A stretch of 64,000 bases of DNA from JBNKWA01 sp050299555 (GCA_050299555.1 JBNKWA010000061.1:1-64000); one strand, 5' to 3'; numbered from the stretch's first letter, positions 38,221 to 48,897 are shown. Numbers and translations: made by a program. Notes: generated by a model not told the origin, from the letters alone.

Positions 38221-38276
38221 TTCAGACGCCGGTACCGCAAACCTGTGGGGGCTGAGGTTTGCGGTACCGTATCTGA
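38221..38276. repeat. long inverted repeat (14 bp perfect arms)
   Basis: Arms GGTACCGCAAACCT (38231-38244) and AGGTTTGCGGTACC (38255-38268) are perfect, with loop GTGGGGGCTG. Outside them TTCAGA and TCTGAA extend the pairing. There is no T-tract next to the stem. It could be a transcript-end structure, a protein site or the remains of a small mobile element. Confidence 0.75.
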
Positions 38277-38453
38277 AGCCCTGAAAAGCTACCTGTCCCT
38301 TGTCGTTAGGATTCGCGGCGATTGCTTGCCCGAAATGTGACCAAAAGGGGGCAAATCAAATGAGTTTAAGGATTCTTGGAGCGATTGCGGAAAGGATATG
38401 CGCGGCGCTCTCGCGCCGCAACACACCAGACATCCGAATTCAGGCGATGAAAG

Positions 38454-38504
38454 TCCCCCGGCGGATTGGAAGTGTGGGGGCTGATTGTCCGCACCGCCGG
38501 GGGG
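38454..38504. repeat. inverted repeat with shared loop word
   Basis: Arms TCCCCCGGCGG (38454-38464) and CCGCCGGGGGG (38494-38504, one end mismatch) enclose a 29-nt loop that contains GTGGGGGCTGA, the same word that forms the loop of the inverted repeat at 38221-38276. Confidence 0.7.
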
Positions 38505-38662
38505 TGAGCCGTAGTAAGCTACGAATCCTTTTTGGCTAACTAATATGGTCATCGGGTGAATGAATCGGGGCGAGATTGTGATCGGTGCCTCGCCACGCCA
38601 CGATTCATACATACGTCATTAAGGTGCTTGCAAAAGCCGCTGCCTTGCATGAATCTCGGGCC

Positions 38663-39004
38663 ATGAACTTCGCTCCCGGCTTCGGCCCCGGCGCGGACGG
38701 TGTCCACCGCGTCAATTTCCGCAAGGAAGAGCTCAATGCGATTCTGGCCGTCTACGGCCGGATGGTGGCTGCCGGCGAATGGCGCGACTACGGCATTTCG
38801 CACCTGGCCGAGGTCGCCGTGTTCTCGGTCTTCCGCCACACCGCCGAGCATCCCGTCTATCGCATCGAGAAGCGCCCGAGGCTGGCCTCGAAACAGGGCA
38901 TGTATGCGGTCCTCGGCATGGACGGGCGCGTGCTCCGGCGCGGCGCCGATCTGCGGACGGTCCTGCGGGTGCTCGAACGCAAGCTGATCCGCGCCGTGAC
39001 CTGA
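38663..39004 (+). CDS. DUF2794 domain-containing protein
   Basis: A 113-aa cytoplasmic protein of the alphaproteobacterial DUF2794 family, function unknown. Typical text: ELNAILAVYGRMVAAGEWRD, AVFSVFRHTAEHPVYRIEKRP and ADLRTVLRVLERKL. The ATG at 38663 gives the normal family length. An ATG at 38585 would add 26 residues without family support. It converges with the NlpC/P60 gene, one base from its stop. Confidence 0.85.
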   Translation: MNFAPGFGPGADGVHRVNFRKEELNAILAVYGRMVAAGEWRDYGISHLAEVAVFSVFRHTAEHPVYRIEKRPRLASKQGMYAVLGMDGRVLRRGADLRTVLRVLERKLIRAVT

Positions 39005-39005
39005 A

Positions 39006-39838
39006 CTATCCCGGCCGCCGCCGCGCCGTCACCGGCCCGCCCTGCGCCTGTCCCGCGATCCTCTCCACCACTTTGTCCAGCGGCTCCGAGATCACGCGCA
39101 TGGCATGGCCGGTGGCGTGGATCAGCCGCATGGCGTCCTGCATGATGCCGATATGGCCGCGCCAGCAGATCAGGTCGCCGCGTTGCAGCGCTGCACCGTC
39201 GGGGACCGCCTCGCCGGCCGCCGCCTGCATGTCCGAATCGCGGCCGATCACCCGCCCGGCCGCTCGCAGCGCAAGCTGCACCAGCCCCGAGCAGTCCAGT
39301 CCGAAGACCGAGGTGCCGCCCCAAAGATACGGAACCCCCAGAAACGTTTCCGCCACGGTGACGAAATCCGGCTCCGTCCGGGCCAGATGCGCCCGCAGCA
39401 CATAGCCGCCGCCCGCCAGGGCAACGAAATCCTGCAGCCACTCTACCGCCGCCGGCGTGGCCAGATAGGGCAGGGTGCTCCCCGGCCGCGACTTGATGTC
39501 CGGCACCGGATAGACGTGCTGAAACGGGGCGCCGATGGTGACGCGCCGGCCATCCCGCGCCGGCCGCAGCGAGGCTTCGGCTACATAGCCCACGTATCCG
39601 TCGAAGCCGACCTGGCCCCAGGCCCAGCCATCGGCCAGGTCATAGACGGTGAACCCGTCGCCCAGCAGTAGCTGGCTCTCCATCCCCCGGGCTGCCGGAT
39701 CCGCCACCAGGTCGGCCACCGGCACGCTCACCGTCATCGCCATCCCATCGGCATAACGCGGCGCCTCGACCTGGCCGCGCAGATGACTGGCGGCAAGGTC
39801 TGGGCGAACCGGCGTCAGGCGCGAATCGAATCCGGCCC

Positions 39839-39842
<4 letters not shown>
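39006..39842 (-). CDS. NlpC/P60 family peptidoglycan endopeptidase with SH3 domains
   Basis: A 278-aa protein. Residues about 40-150 hold bacterial SH3-like segments (ESQLLLGDGFTVYDLADGWA, GYVGYVAEASL). The C-terminal NlpC/P60 domain (about 160-260) has the catalytic cysteine in LDCSGLVQLAL and the histidine in WRGHIGIMQD. Such enzymes cleave peptide stems of murein. No signal peptide is visible, as in many alphaproteobacterial members. The start is set by an ATGA overlap with the aminopeptidase gene (39839-39842). Confidence 0.9.
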
Positions 39843-41233
<1,391 letters not shown>

Positions 41234-41301
41234 GGTCGGGGCACCGCGGCAGGCTTGAGTCTGCCCCAGACTAAGCCCCGTCGCGGCGGCCGCAAGGGTG
41301 T

Positions 41302-41685
41302 TTAGGCCCAGCCCCGGCAGGCGATGTTCAGGACCGGCGTCAGCGAGGTTTCGCCAAGGCGGATCAGGCGATGGCCGACCGCCTGCATGGCTGCTTCGTC
41401 GGTAGTCTCGCAGCAACTCACCAGGGCGCGGGAGACATAGACCACCGCGTCGAGGCAGAGCAGCGCCGCAAGATCGGCCACGGTCTCGGCGGCGTTGCGC
41501 ACCGCCGTCGCGTCGACATTGGCCAGAGCCGACTCCAGTTCGCCGATCTCCTCCACCAGCATCCGGCCGGTGCTGTCGCAGAGCGCCGAGAACCGCTCGG
41601 CGCCAAAGGCCTGCCGCAGCAGCAGAAGCGACTGCTCGTCATAAAGAATTTCGTCTCGCGCACGAAACGGCACCACGTCGTTCAT
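41302..41685 (-). CDS. hypothetical helical protein, possible Hpt-like fold
   Basis: A 127-aa, all-helical protein without signal peptide; I do not recognise the family. The text LYDEQSLLLLRQAFGAERFS, LVEEIGELESALANVDATAV and RNAAETVADLAALL has the spacing of a four-helix bundle such as histidine phosphotransfer domains, but the usual HxxKG active site is absent. The start could be ATG 41685 (chosen, G-rich site upstream) or 41697/41709. It is followed, after 68 nt, by the aminopeptidase gene on the same strand. Confidence 0.55.
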   Translation of the reverse strand: MNDVVPFRARDEILYDEQSLLLLRQAFGAERFSALCDSTGRMLVEEIGELESALANVDATAVRNAAETVADLAALLCLDAVVYVSRALVSCCETTDEAAMQAVGHRLIRLGETSLTPVLNIACRGWA

Positions 41686-41807
41686 GAAAAACCCCATTCC
41701 CTTACCCAATCCCGGGGTTAGCAGTCAGGGCTGAAAAAGCCGTTACCACGGCAGGACTGTGGCGATCTGATGCCCCGAACCTCTCGACAAATGCGTCGAA
41801 TTCGACA

Positions 41808-42470
41808 ATGCCTCTCAGCATGCGCCACGCTCGTCCCCTCCCCTCGTTCCTTGTCGACCGGTATCGCGGCTGGCATGCCACCCGCTTTCAGGAGAACCGC
41901 TCCTGGTATTCGCGCCTGTCCGAGGACGGGCAGCGGCCGCGCACCATGATCGTCGCCTGTTGCGACAGCCGCGTGCACGTGTCGTCGATCTTCGGCGCCG
42001 ACAGCGGCGAGTTCTTCATCCATCGCAACATCGCCAACCTGGTGCCGCCGTTTCAGCCCGACGGCGCCCAGCACGGCACCTCGGCGGTGGTGGAATACGC
42101 GGTCAAGTCGCTCAGGGTCGCCAACATCATCGTGCTCGGCCACTCGCAATGCGGTGGAGTCCGGGCCTGCCACGACATGTGCCGCGGCGACGCCCCGCAG
42201 CTCGACGAGGCGACCAGCTTCGTCGGCCGCTGGATGGATCTTCTGAAACCCGGCTACGAATCGGTGCGCGAGGTGGCCGAGGATGCCGTGCGCGTCACCG
42301 CGCTGGAAAAGGCCGGCGTCGTTGTCAGCCTCGACAACCTGATGACCTTCCCGTTTGTCGCCGAGCCGGTCGAGGCGGGCGAGCTGGCACTGCACGGGCT
42401 GTGGCACAATATCGGCGACGGCGCGCTCTGGTCCTACGATCCCCGCAGCGACGACTTCGCCCCGGTCTGA
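41808..42470 (+). CDS. beta-class carbonic anhydrase
   Basis: Zinc enzyme of 220 aa that interconverts CO2 and bicarbonate. Zinc and active-site residues: Cys51, Asp53 and Arg55 in ACCDSRVH, His112 and Cys115 in LGHSQCGGV. The segment FGADSGEFFIHRNIANLVPP is typical. A second ATG at 41820 (MRHARPLPSFL) fits homologues equally well, and neither start has a clear ribosome site. It is a single-gene unit. Confidence 0.92.
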   Translation: MPLSMRHARPLPSFLVDRYRGWHATRFQENRSWYSRLSEDGQRPRTMIVACCDSRVHVSSIFGADSGEFFIHRNIANLVPPFQPDGAQHGTSAVVEYAVKSLRVANIIVLGHSQCGGVRACHDMCRGDAPQLDEATSFVGRWMDLLKPGYESVREVAEDAVRVTALEKAGVVVSLDNLMTFPFVAEPVEAGELALHGLWHNIGDGALWSYDPRSDDFAPV

Positions 42471-42950
42471 GGCTTGCCTGCCGGCGAGCGTGCGGCGTCC
42501 CGGTCGCACGGCAAGCGAAGCGCGCAGCATGATCCGGTCCCGCGGCCAGGGCCAGGCCGACGTCAATTCTGCGTATCGCGGGTGCGGGGCGGCCGGCGCC
42601 GGACGCGATCTTCTGATCCGCGGCCATGGCGCTTCCCCGCAGGTGACCCGGACCAAAACGCTTCTATGCCTTCGACCAAAAGCTGTACGGGAGTCTTCAC
42701 GATCAAGCCTCCTATGCACTGATGTAAAAAATTGTTTCTGATCCCGCCGCCCTGCCTGCGTTGCCGCGGTGCTTGCGGACCGGGGCGACAGGTCGACTGA
42801 TCACATTGCCTTCGGCCCGGAAACTACTCCCGGGGACCCCGGGGCGGCTGTGCCATTCGTCACAAGTCGGCAGGCCGGCGGGCGCAGCCAGACCCAAGCC
42901 GCGCGGGGCGCCGTGGTGCCCGCGGAGCGCGGATCACTGCTGGCCGTGTC
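42471..42950. other. intergenic region between carbonic anhydrase and RTX gene
   Basis: 480 nt in which I see no supported gene, RNA or repeat. The two flanking genes converge here. The part around 42640-42740 is AT-richer than the rest but shows no T-tract hairpin. Confidence 0.5.
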
Positions 42951-44951
42951 TCAAAAGACGAATGTCGTCGCCTCGCCGCCGAAATGGAGCTCGACCCGGC
43001 TCAGCCCGGCGCCATCCTCGAACCGGAACAGATCCGCCCCGGTGCCGCGGTCGAACAGCACCGCCTCGGCCACGGCGGCGCTGCCGAGATGACCGTCCTC
43101 GAGCCGCAGGCCGAAATCGCCCGAGCCGCTTGTGACGACGATCAGGTCGCCCTCGTCCGCGTCATAGTCGCGGATGCGGTCGGCCCCGTCTGCCGCAAGC
43201 CCGCTATGGCGGAACCGGTCGGCGCCGCCGCCGCCGATCAGCACGTCCAGCCCGGCCCCGCCGTCCAGCAGGTCGTCGCCGCTGCCACCACGCAGCCGGT
43301 CGTTGCCGTCGCCACCGAAGATGAAGTCGTCGCCCGCCTGTCCCACCAGCGCATCCGCTCCGCCGCCGCCCAGCAGCTTGTCACTGCCGCCGCCGCCGAC
43401 CAGCGTGTCCCGCCCGGTGCCGCCGCTCAGCCAGTCGTCGCCCTGGTCTCCGGCCAGGGCATCGTCGCCCCGGTTGCCGGAGAGCACGTCGTTGCCCCAG
43501 GCGCCGGTCAGCTCGTCATCGCCGCCCAGTCCCTTCAGCGTGTCGTGCCCGGCGAGTCCGCTCAACAGATCGTCGCCGCCGCTGCCGGTGATGTTGTTGG
43601 CCGCCGCGTCGCCGCGAAACAGCAACCGCTCGCCGCTCACGGCCGCCTTGGCCAGCACCACCCGGTGCATCTCGCCCACCTGGTCGAAGCTTAGCGACAG
43701 GTCGCCGTCCAGGTCGCGCGCGCCAAGCACGCGGCCCTCGGTCACCGGCTGCGCCAGCGGGCTGTCGGGGTCGCCGTCCGGGCCCGGGATTGCCGAAAGC
43801 GTCTCCACCCAGCCGTGGCCGGCAGCGCCGGTCAGGGCGTGGAAATCCACCGTCACCGTGGCGCTGTCGCCGGCAAGTGCGCGCGCGGTCACGAACAGCA
43901 CCACCTTGCTCGCGTCCTCGAAGGCGTGCAGCGAGAAGTCGCCCTTGCGGTTCGAAAAATCCATGTCGGCGACCAGCCGCGTGCCGATCAGCGTCTCGCG
44001 CATCAGCTCGAACGCGGCGCCGCCGATCTTCGCCACCCCCTTGCCCTCGGCCGAGGCGAAGGCAGTGCGGTTGTTGTTCTGCACCGTCCAGGCGGCGGCG
44101 TAATCCACCCCCCATTTCGCCATGAAGGCAACCGACTCCACCAGGGTCGCCGCCTGCGACAGCCCGTAATCCATGTCGGCGGGGTCGTAGTTCTTCAGGC
44201 TGCGGACGTTCCATTCCGACAGGTACGAGGTCTCGGCGACGCCGGCATCCAGCCAGGCCTCGGCCAGCGCGCCCTTCTTGTCATAGGCGACCTCGACCCG
44301 CTCGAACCGCCACGGATAGGCGTGGAACGAGACCGTATCGACGGCATCCTTCTCGGCCCAGGTGTCGAAATGGGACAGGATCGTCGCGTTGTCGGCCGCG
44401 TCATAGCCCGCCTGCACCGACACCGTCACCCTGTCGCCCGCCGCCGCCTCGATGGCGGTGGCGAAGGCCGAGGCGATCCGGCCGTACATCGTCGCCGAGA
44501 TGGTGCCGACGCCGTAGGCCGCCGAGCCGAAATTGTACTCGTTGCCGATCTCGAGGATGGCGCCCGAGGCATCGCCCCACTCCCCCGCCACCAGTTTCTC
44601 GACGAATCCGGTCACCGCCTCGACCCCGGCGTCGATGTCGCCGGCATAACGCTTGGTGGGCAGGGTGATCGTCGGCCGCGCCCCGATCGCCGCGCAATGG
44701 GCGAGGAACTCCGACAGCGGCAGCAGCGCGCCGTCCGGCCCCACCGTCGCATCGGGGTTGGTCGGGTCGAAGTAGCCCTCCGACACGGCACCGCCGGGAT
44801 AGCGGATCAGCGTCAGGCCGAGATCGGCCGAGACCTCGCCAAAGGTGCCGTCGGTGCGGTCGTCGGTGAAGACCAGGTTGCCGCCGAACAGGTCTTGGGC
44901 AAGCGGGTCGCGATACTGGTCGGTGGGCTTGATCGTAAGGGTGGGGGCCAT
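42951..44951 (-). CDS. RTX protein with glycoside-hydrolase-like N-terminal domain
   Basis: A 666-aa secreted protein. The N-terminal part (about 1-300) looks like a clan GH-A (beta/alpha)8 barrel: ILEIGNEYNFG gives an Asn-Glu pair like the acid/base site, and SYLSEWNVRS places a second glutamate after a strand where the nucleophile should be. A beta domain follows (about 340-440). From about 455 to 580 there are RTX nonapeptide repeats (GGxGxDxLxGG), and the tail resembles a type I secretion signal. No signal peptide. It could be a polysaccharide-degrading enzyme exported by a type I system not in the window; GH family not assignable by eye. Confidence 0.8.
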   Translation of the reverse strand: MAPTLTIKPTDQYRDPLAQDLFGGNLVFTDDRTDGTFGEVSADLGLTLIRYPGGAVSEGYFDPTNPDATVGPDGALLPLSEFLAHCAAIGARPTITLPTKRYAGDIDAGVEAVTGFVEKLVAGEWGDASGAILEIGNEYNFGSAAYGVGTISATMYGRIASAFATAIEAAAGDRVTVSVQAGYDAADNATILSHFDTWAEKDAVDTVSFHAYPWRFERVEVAYDKKGALAEAWLDAGVAETSYLSEWNVRSLKNYDPADMDYGLSQAATLVESVAFMAKWGVDYAAAWTVQNNNRTAFASAEGKGVAKIGGAAFELMRETLIGTRLVADMDFSNRKGDFSLHAFEDASKVVLFVTARALAGDSATVTVDFHALTGAAGHGWVETLSAIPGPDGDPDSPLAQPVTEGRVLGARDLDGDLSLSFDQVGEMHRVVLAKAAVSGERLLFRGDAAANNITGSGGDDLLSGLAGHDTLKGLGGDDELTGAWGNDVLSGNRGDDALAGDQGDDWLSGGTGRDTLVGGGGSDKLLGGGGADALVGQAGDDFIFGGDGNDRLRGGSGDDLLDGGAGLDVLIGGGGADRFRHSGLAADGADRIRDYDADEGDLIVVTSGSGDFGLRLEDGHLGSAAVAEAVLFDRGTGADLFRFEDGAGLSRVELHFGGEATTFVF

Positions 44952-45086
44952 GGGGCGCGCCTTTCCTCTGGCGCTGCCCGTGGTGGCGCGGAACCGGTCA
45001 AGATCGGGTTAAGGCACGGAGCATTCGCCGCGCCCTTGCGCGGGCCGGCGCCGGTGGCCAAGACTGGCGGCGGGGAGAAAAACCGG

Positions 45087-46934
45087 ATGTCCGAAGCCGA
45101 CGACGCCTTTGCCGCCGCCGAAGCAGCTTTCGATGAAGTGCGGCAGCGGGGCATGTTTGAATTAGATCTGAGCGGCAAAGACTTTCTCGCCCTCGACCGC
45201 CTTCCAGAAGACAAGGACGATCTCGCCGGGCTCAGGGAGCTTAACCTCAGGAATACTCAGATCGCCGACCTCAGCCACTTGGCTGGGCTCAAGGGGCTCG
45301 AAACACTGCGCCTAGACAATACACCGGTCGCCGATCTCACCCCCCTCGCTGGCCAGACTGCACTCCGGGTGCTCTCCGTGTCGGACACCCCGGTTGCCGA
45401 CCTTACCCCCATTTCAGGCCTCGACCTGCGCGAACTCGACGCGGGCAGCACTCGGGTTCAGGACCTCGGCCCGCTTGCCAGCGTGCCCTTGCTGGAGTGG
45501 CTCTGGCTTGCTGGTGCCCCGGTCGCCGACATTGCGCCACTGGCCGGGCTCAGATTTCTCCGAGAGCTCACTCTGTCCAACACTCTGGTCAGCGATCTGA
45601 CACCGCTCGCTAACCTTGGTCTTGTAAAGCTCTACCTCGCCGAGACCGCCGTGTCAGACTTGACACCTATTGCAGGCCTCATTTCTCTCAGAGAACTCAC
45701 GCTAGCAAATACTCAGGTCGCCGACCTCGCGCCTCTCGCCGGACTTACCAAGCTAACGAGGCTGGGCTTCAACAAGACCAGTGTCGCCGACGTCACGCCC
45801 CTCGCCGGGCTTACGAAGCTCACGTGGCTGGACCTCAACAAGACCAGCGTTGCCGACCTCGCGCCGCTTGCCAGCCTCACCGCGCTGCAAAGTCTCAATC
45901 TCGACGACACCCCGGTTACCGACCTGCGCCCGCTTCGGGTCTTCACTCGACTTGCGGAAGAGCCTCGCGTGGGAAGCATCACCTTCAGGAACTGTGCCGC
46001 CGCCCGCGCCGATCCGCGCATTGCCGAGATCGCGGAGATCAGAGACCCAGTAGAACGCGCCGCGACGCTTTTCGCCTATCTGGAAGACTGGGAGCCGCTG
46101 GTCGAGCCGACCGACGACGCCTTGTTGCCGGTCGGGACAGAGGGCGGACGGCTGGAAGTTGCGGCGACCCATCCCGATGCCGCCGAACAGGATGACGGGC
46201 TAAAGCGACACCTGCACACGCGGCTGGTCGGGCGCGCGACCGATCTGGAACGGCTGGCGGGAAACAGGTTCTATGTGCTCTGCGCCAAGGCGCGGTCCCT
46301 CGGTTCAAGGCTGGATAGGCCGTTCGAGATGCTCGACATGCTCAATATCCACCTCGATGTGGAAGAGCTGTCGCGCATTTCGGATCGTGGCACCGAGCGG
46401 GAGGGAGACGAGCCGTTCACCGCCGAAGTCGCGGACGCACTGGCTGATGTGGTGGCGATCGGGCCCGGGCTGACGCTGGACAATGCGGCGGTCGAGCTTT
46501 TGGAGGAGAGGAAACGGCGGTGGCAGGCCGGCCCGCCACCAGCCGCGGCCATTGCCGCGCAGAATGCCATGAGCGCAGCCCTCGCGGCAGACGAGGCTGC
46601 GGTCGGCCCCAACCTTCGGGCGCTGGAGAATGATGTGCTGAGCCGCGAGCCCGACGCGACCGGCTATGCGGTGCAGGATGCCCTGCACCGGAACGTTCTG
46701 ATCCGGCTGGGGCGATGGGCACTCGCCAGAACAACGGGCGTCTTCGAAGGCGTGGTCGCCTCGTTCGTGACGCTGCTTCTCCAGTCGAATTGGCCGCTGA
46801 TAGCCGACGCGGTGCAACTGTATGGTCCCGGGTTCGCGCGCTGGTTTCTGAGCGCAATGGCCCGGGTTCAGGACCTTGCAGCGGTCATGGCGAACGTGGA
46901 GATGCGACCCATTGGCCGACCGGGCGACGAATAG
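45087..46934 (+). CDS. leucine-rich repeat protein with unique C-terminal domain
   Basis: A 615-aa protein. Residues about 46-287 form 11 LRRs of 22-23 residues with the pattern LxxLxLxxTxVADLTPLAG, as in internalin-like bacterial LRRs. The C-terminal 320 residues are unrelated: helical, with RHLHTRLVGRATDLERLAG and a hydrophobic stretch near the end (VFEGVVASFVTLLLQSNW, about residue 550) that could insert in a membrane. No signal peptide. GC and codon use are lower and less biased than in neighbours, which suggests acquisition. GGGGAGAA lies upstream of the ATG. Function unknown; a sensing or binding role is likely for the LRR part. Confidence 0.8.
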   Translation: MSEADDAFAAAEAAFDEVRQRGMFELDLSGKDFLALDRLPEDKDDLAGLRELNLRNTQIADLSHLAGLKGLETLRLDNTPVADLTPLAGQTALRVLSVSDTPVADLTPISGLDLRELDAGSTRVQDLGPLASVPLLEWLWLAGAPVADIAPLAGLRFLRELTLSNTLVSDLTPLANLGLVKLYLAETAVSDLTPIAGLISLRELTLANTQVADLAPLAGLTKLTRLGFNKTSVADVTPLAGLTKLTWLDLNKTSVADLAPLASLTALQSLNLDDTPVTDLRPLRVFTRLAEEPRVGSITFRNCAAARADPRIAEIAEIRDPVERAATLFAYLEDWEPLVEPTDDALLPVGTEGGRLEVAATHPDAAEQDDGLKRHLHTRLVGRATDLERLAGNRFYVLCAKARSLGSRLDRPFEMLDMLNIHLDVEELSRISDRGTEREGDEPFTAEVADALADVVAIGPGLTLDNAAVELLEERKRRWQAGPPPAAAIAAQNAMSAALAADEAAVGPNLRALENDVLSREPDATGYAVQDALHRNVLIRLGRWALARTTGVFEGVVASFVTLLLQSNWPLIADAVQLYGPGFARWFLSAMARVQDLAAVMANVEMRPIGRPGDE

Positions 46935-46955
46935 ACCCGCCGCCCCGCCAGTGCC

Positions 46956-47978
46956 TCAGCCCTTCTTAAGCACCCGCCGGCCCAGCAGCTCGGCGATCTG
47001 CACCGCGTTCAGCGCCGCGCCTTTCCTGAGGTTGTCCGACACCACCCAGAGGTTCAGCCCGTTGTCGATGGTCGAATCCTGGCGGATGCGGGAAACGAAG
47101 GTGGCGAAGTCGCCGACGCATTCCACCGGCGTCACGTAGCCGCCGGGCTCGCGCTTGTCGACGACCATCACCCCCGGCGCCGCGCGCAGGATCTCGCGGG
47201 CCTCGTCCTCGTCGAGGAAATCCTCTGTCTCGATGTTGACCGCCTCGGCATGGCCGACGAAGACCGGCACGCGCACGCAGGTCGCCGTCACCTTGATCGC
47301 CGGATCGACGATCTTCTTGGTCTCGGCGACCATCTTCCACTCTTCCTTGGTCTCGCCGGAATCCATGAAGACGTCGATATGGGGAATGACGTTGAAGGCG
47401 ATCTGCTTGGTGAACTTCTTCGGCGGCACCTCGTCGATCGGGTTGTAGATCGACTTGGTCTGGTTCCACAGCTCGTCCATCGCGTCCTTGCCGGCGCCCG
47501 AGACCGACTGGTAGGTCGAGACCACCACCCTTTTGATCCGCGCCCGGTCGTGCAGCGGCTTCAGCGCCACCACCATCTGCGCGGTGGAGCAGTTGGGATT
47601 GGCGATGATGTTCTTCTTGGAATAGCCCTCGATCGCGTCGGGGTTCACCTCGGGCACGATCAGCGGCACGTCGCGGTCGTAGCGGTAGAGCGACGAGTTG
47701 TCGATCACCACGCAGCCCGCCTTCGCCGCCTTCGGCGCATAGGTCTTGGTCGCGTCCGAGCCGATGGCGAAAAGCGCGATGTCCCAGCCGGCGAAGTCGA
47801 ACGTGTCGAGGTCCTTCGTCTTCAGCGTCCGATCGCCAAAGCTGACCTCGGTGCCAAGCGACTTGCGCGACGCCAGCGCCGCGATCTCGTCCACCGGGAA
47901 CTGGCGCTCGGCCAGGATGTTCAGCATCTCGCGGCCCACGTTTCCGGTGGCGCCCGCGACGGCAACCTTGTAACCCAT
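46956..47978 (-). CDS. asd: aspartate-semialdehyde dehydrogenase
   Basis: Enzyme of 340 aa that makes aspartate semialdehyde for lysine, threonine, methionine and diaminopimelate. N-terminal VAVAGATGNVGREMLNIL binds NADP; the catalytic cysteine is in NPNCSTAQMV; the histidine/arginine region reads CVRVPVFVGHAEAV. Length is normal. The ATG at 47978 opens the Rossmann motif. It is divergent from the pyruvyltransferase-like gene, with 56 nt between. Confidence 0.95.
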   Translation of the reverse strand: MGYKVAVAGATGNVGREMLNILAERQFPVDEIAALASRKSLGTEVSFGDRTLKTKDLDTFDFAGWDIALFAIGSDATKTYAPKAAKAGCVVIDNSSLYRYDRDVPLIVPEVNPDAIEGYSKKNIIANPNCSTAQMVVALKPLHDRARIKRVVVSTYQSVSGAGKDAMDELWNQTKSIYNPIDEVPPKKFTKQIAFNVIPHIDVFMDSGETKEEWKMVAETKKIVDPAIKVTATCVRVPVFVGHAEAVNIETEDFLDEDEAREILRAAPGVMVVDKREPGGYVTPVECVGDFATFVSRIRQDSTIDNGLNLWVVSDNLRKGAALNAVQIAELLGRRVLKKG

Positions 47979-48034
47979 CGGGAATCCTCGTTTGGCAAGC
48001 GTGCGCCCAATAGCCGATCGGACCAGGCTTCTCA

Positions 48035-48880
48035 ATGACCCTTAAGGCCAGTACCGCGACCGGTGGCGGAGCGTTGCAGTCCTACCGCCGCGAGGGCCCA
48101 AGGGCCGACCAGGCCCGGACCGCCGTCACCTCGGCCCGGCTGGTCTTCAAGCATATCCGCAACACCAACAATGTCGGCGACGCCTGGTGCTGCCCCTACG
48201 ACTATCTCGACTTCGAAGATGCCGTGGCGCTGGACCTCGGCGAGCCGACGCCGCCCTGCGAGGCGGTGATCTACGGCGGCGGTAAGATCTTCGGCAAGCT
48301 CAGGCGCGCCATGCAGCCCGCCGACCGCGCCGCCCGGCACCGCATTGCCTGGGGGGTCGGAACCCGGCAGTCGAGCCCGCTGTCCATCTGGTACTACCTG
48401 TCGCGCCGGGCGATGACGCTGGTCGGTTCCCGCGACTGGGGCGACACCCGTTATGACTACGCGCCCTGCGCCTCGTGCCTGTCGCCCCTGTTCGACCGCG
48501 ACTGGCCGGTCCGCCACAAGGTGGTGGTCTATCACCATCACTGGATCGCCCCGCGCATGGGCTTCGAGATTCCCACGGGCGTGCCCCAGTTCGACAACGC
48601 CGCCCCGGGCCTCGAGGACGCCATTGCCTTCCTCGCCAGTGGCGAGACGGTGGTCACCTCGTCGTACCACGGCGTCTACTGGGCGCTGCTCCTTGGCCGC
48701 AAGGTGCTGTGCGTGCCGTTCTCGCACAAGTTCTACGGCTTTCGGATCGCGCCCGGCTATGCCACGCCGAAGGACTGGCAGGCGCGGCTGCCCGAGGCCC
48801 GTGGCAGCGATGAGATGCTGGGTCTCTGCCGCGAGGCCACCGGCGTCTTCGAGGCCAAGGTGCGCAACCTGATCGGCTGA
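48035..48880 (+). CDS. polysaccharide pyruvyl transferase-like protein
   Basis: A 281-aa protein. NTNNVGDAWCCPYDYL, VIYGGGKIFGKL and TSSYHGVYWALLLGRKVLCVPF match the pattern of polysaccharide pyruvyl transferases (CsaB/WcaK fold), which put ketal pyruvate on surface sugars. It is shorter than usual and has a divergent N-terminus of about 40 polar residues, so the true start could lie further downstream. It converges with the GntR gene, whose stop is 18 nt away. No other surface-sugar genes are adjacent. Confidence 0.78.
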   Translation: MTLKASTATGGGALQSYRREGPRADQARTAVTSARLVFKHIRNTNNVGDAWCCPYDYLDFEDAVALDLGEPTPPCEAVIYGGGKIFGKLRRAMQPADRAARHRIAWGVGTRQSSPLSIWYYLSRRAMTLVGSRDWGDTRYDYAPCASCLSPLFDRDWPVRHKVVVYHHHWIAPRMGFEIPTGVPQFDNAAPGLEDAIAFLASGETVVTSSYHGVYWALLLGRKVLCVPFSHKFYGFRIAPGYATPKDWQARLPEARGSDEMLGLCREATGVFEAKVRNLIG

Positions 48881-48897
48881 CCGCCGACGGCAAGCCG

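Larger units (their letters stand above)
38115..38662. other. non-coding, structured intergenic region
   Basis: 548 nt with no supported gene and lower GC than its surroundings. It contains two large inverted repeats (listed separately) that share a loop word, a GC hairpin at about 38402-38420 (GCGGCG/CGCCGC), and AGGATTC words at 38308 and 38370 with an inverted GAATCCT at 38523. Short frames on both strands lack codon bias or family features. Confidence 0.6.

Noticed and set aside
38289..38612. Minus-strand frame of 107 codons in the 38-kb gap
   Set aside because: It spans the large inverted repeats, has no codon bias or motif and no ribosome site.
43815..45086. Long N-terminal extension of the LRR protein
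   Set aside because: The open frame upstream of 45087 is opposite the RTX gene and reads as low-complexity arginine-rich text; the ATG at 45087 has a ribosome site and starts the family-like sequence.
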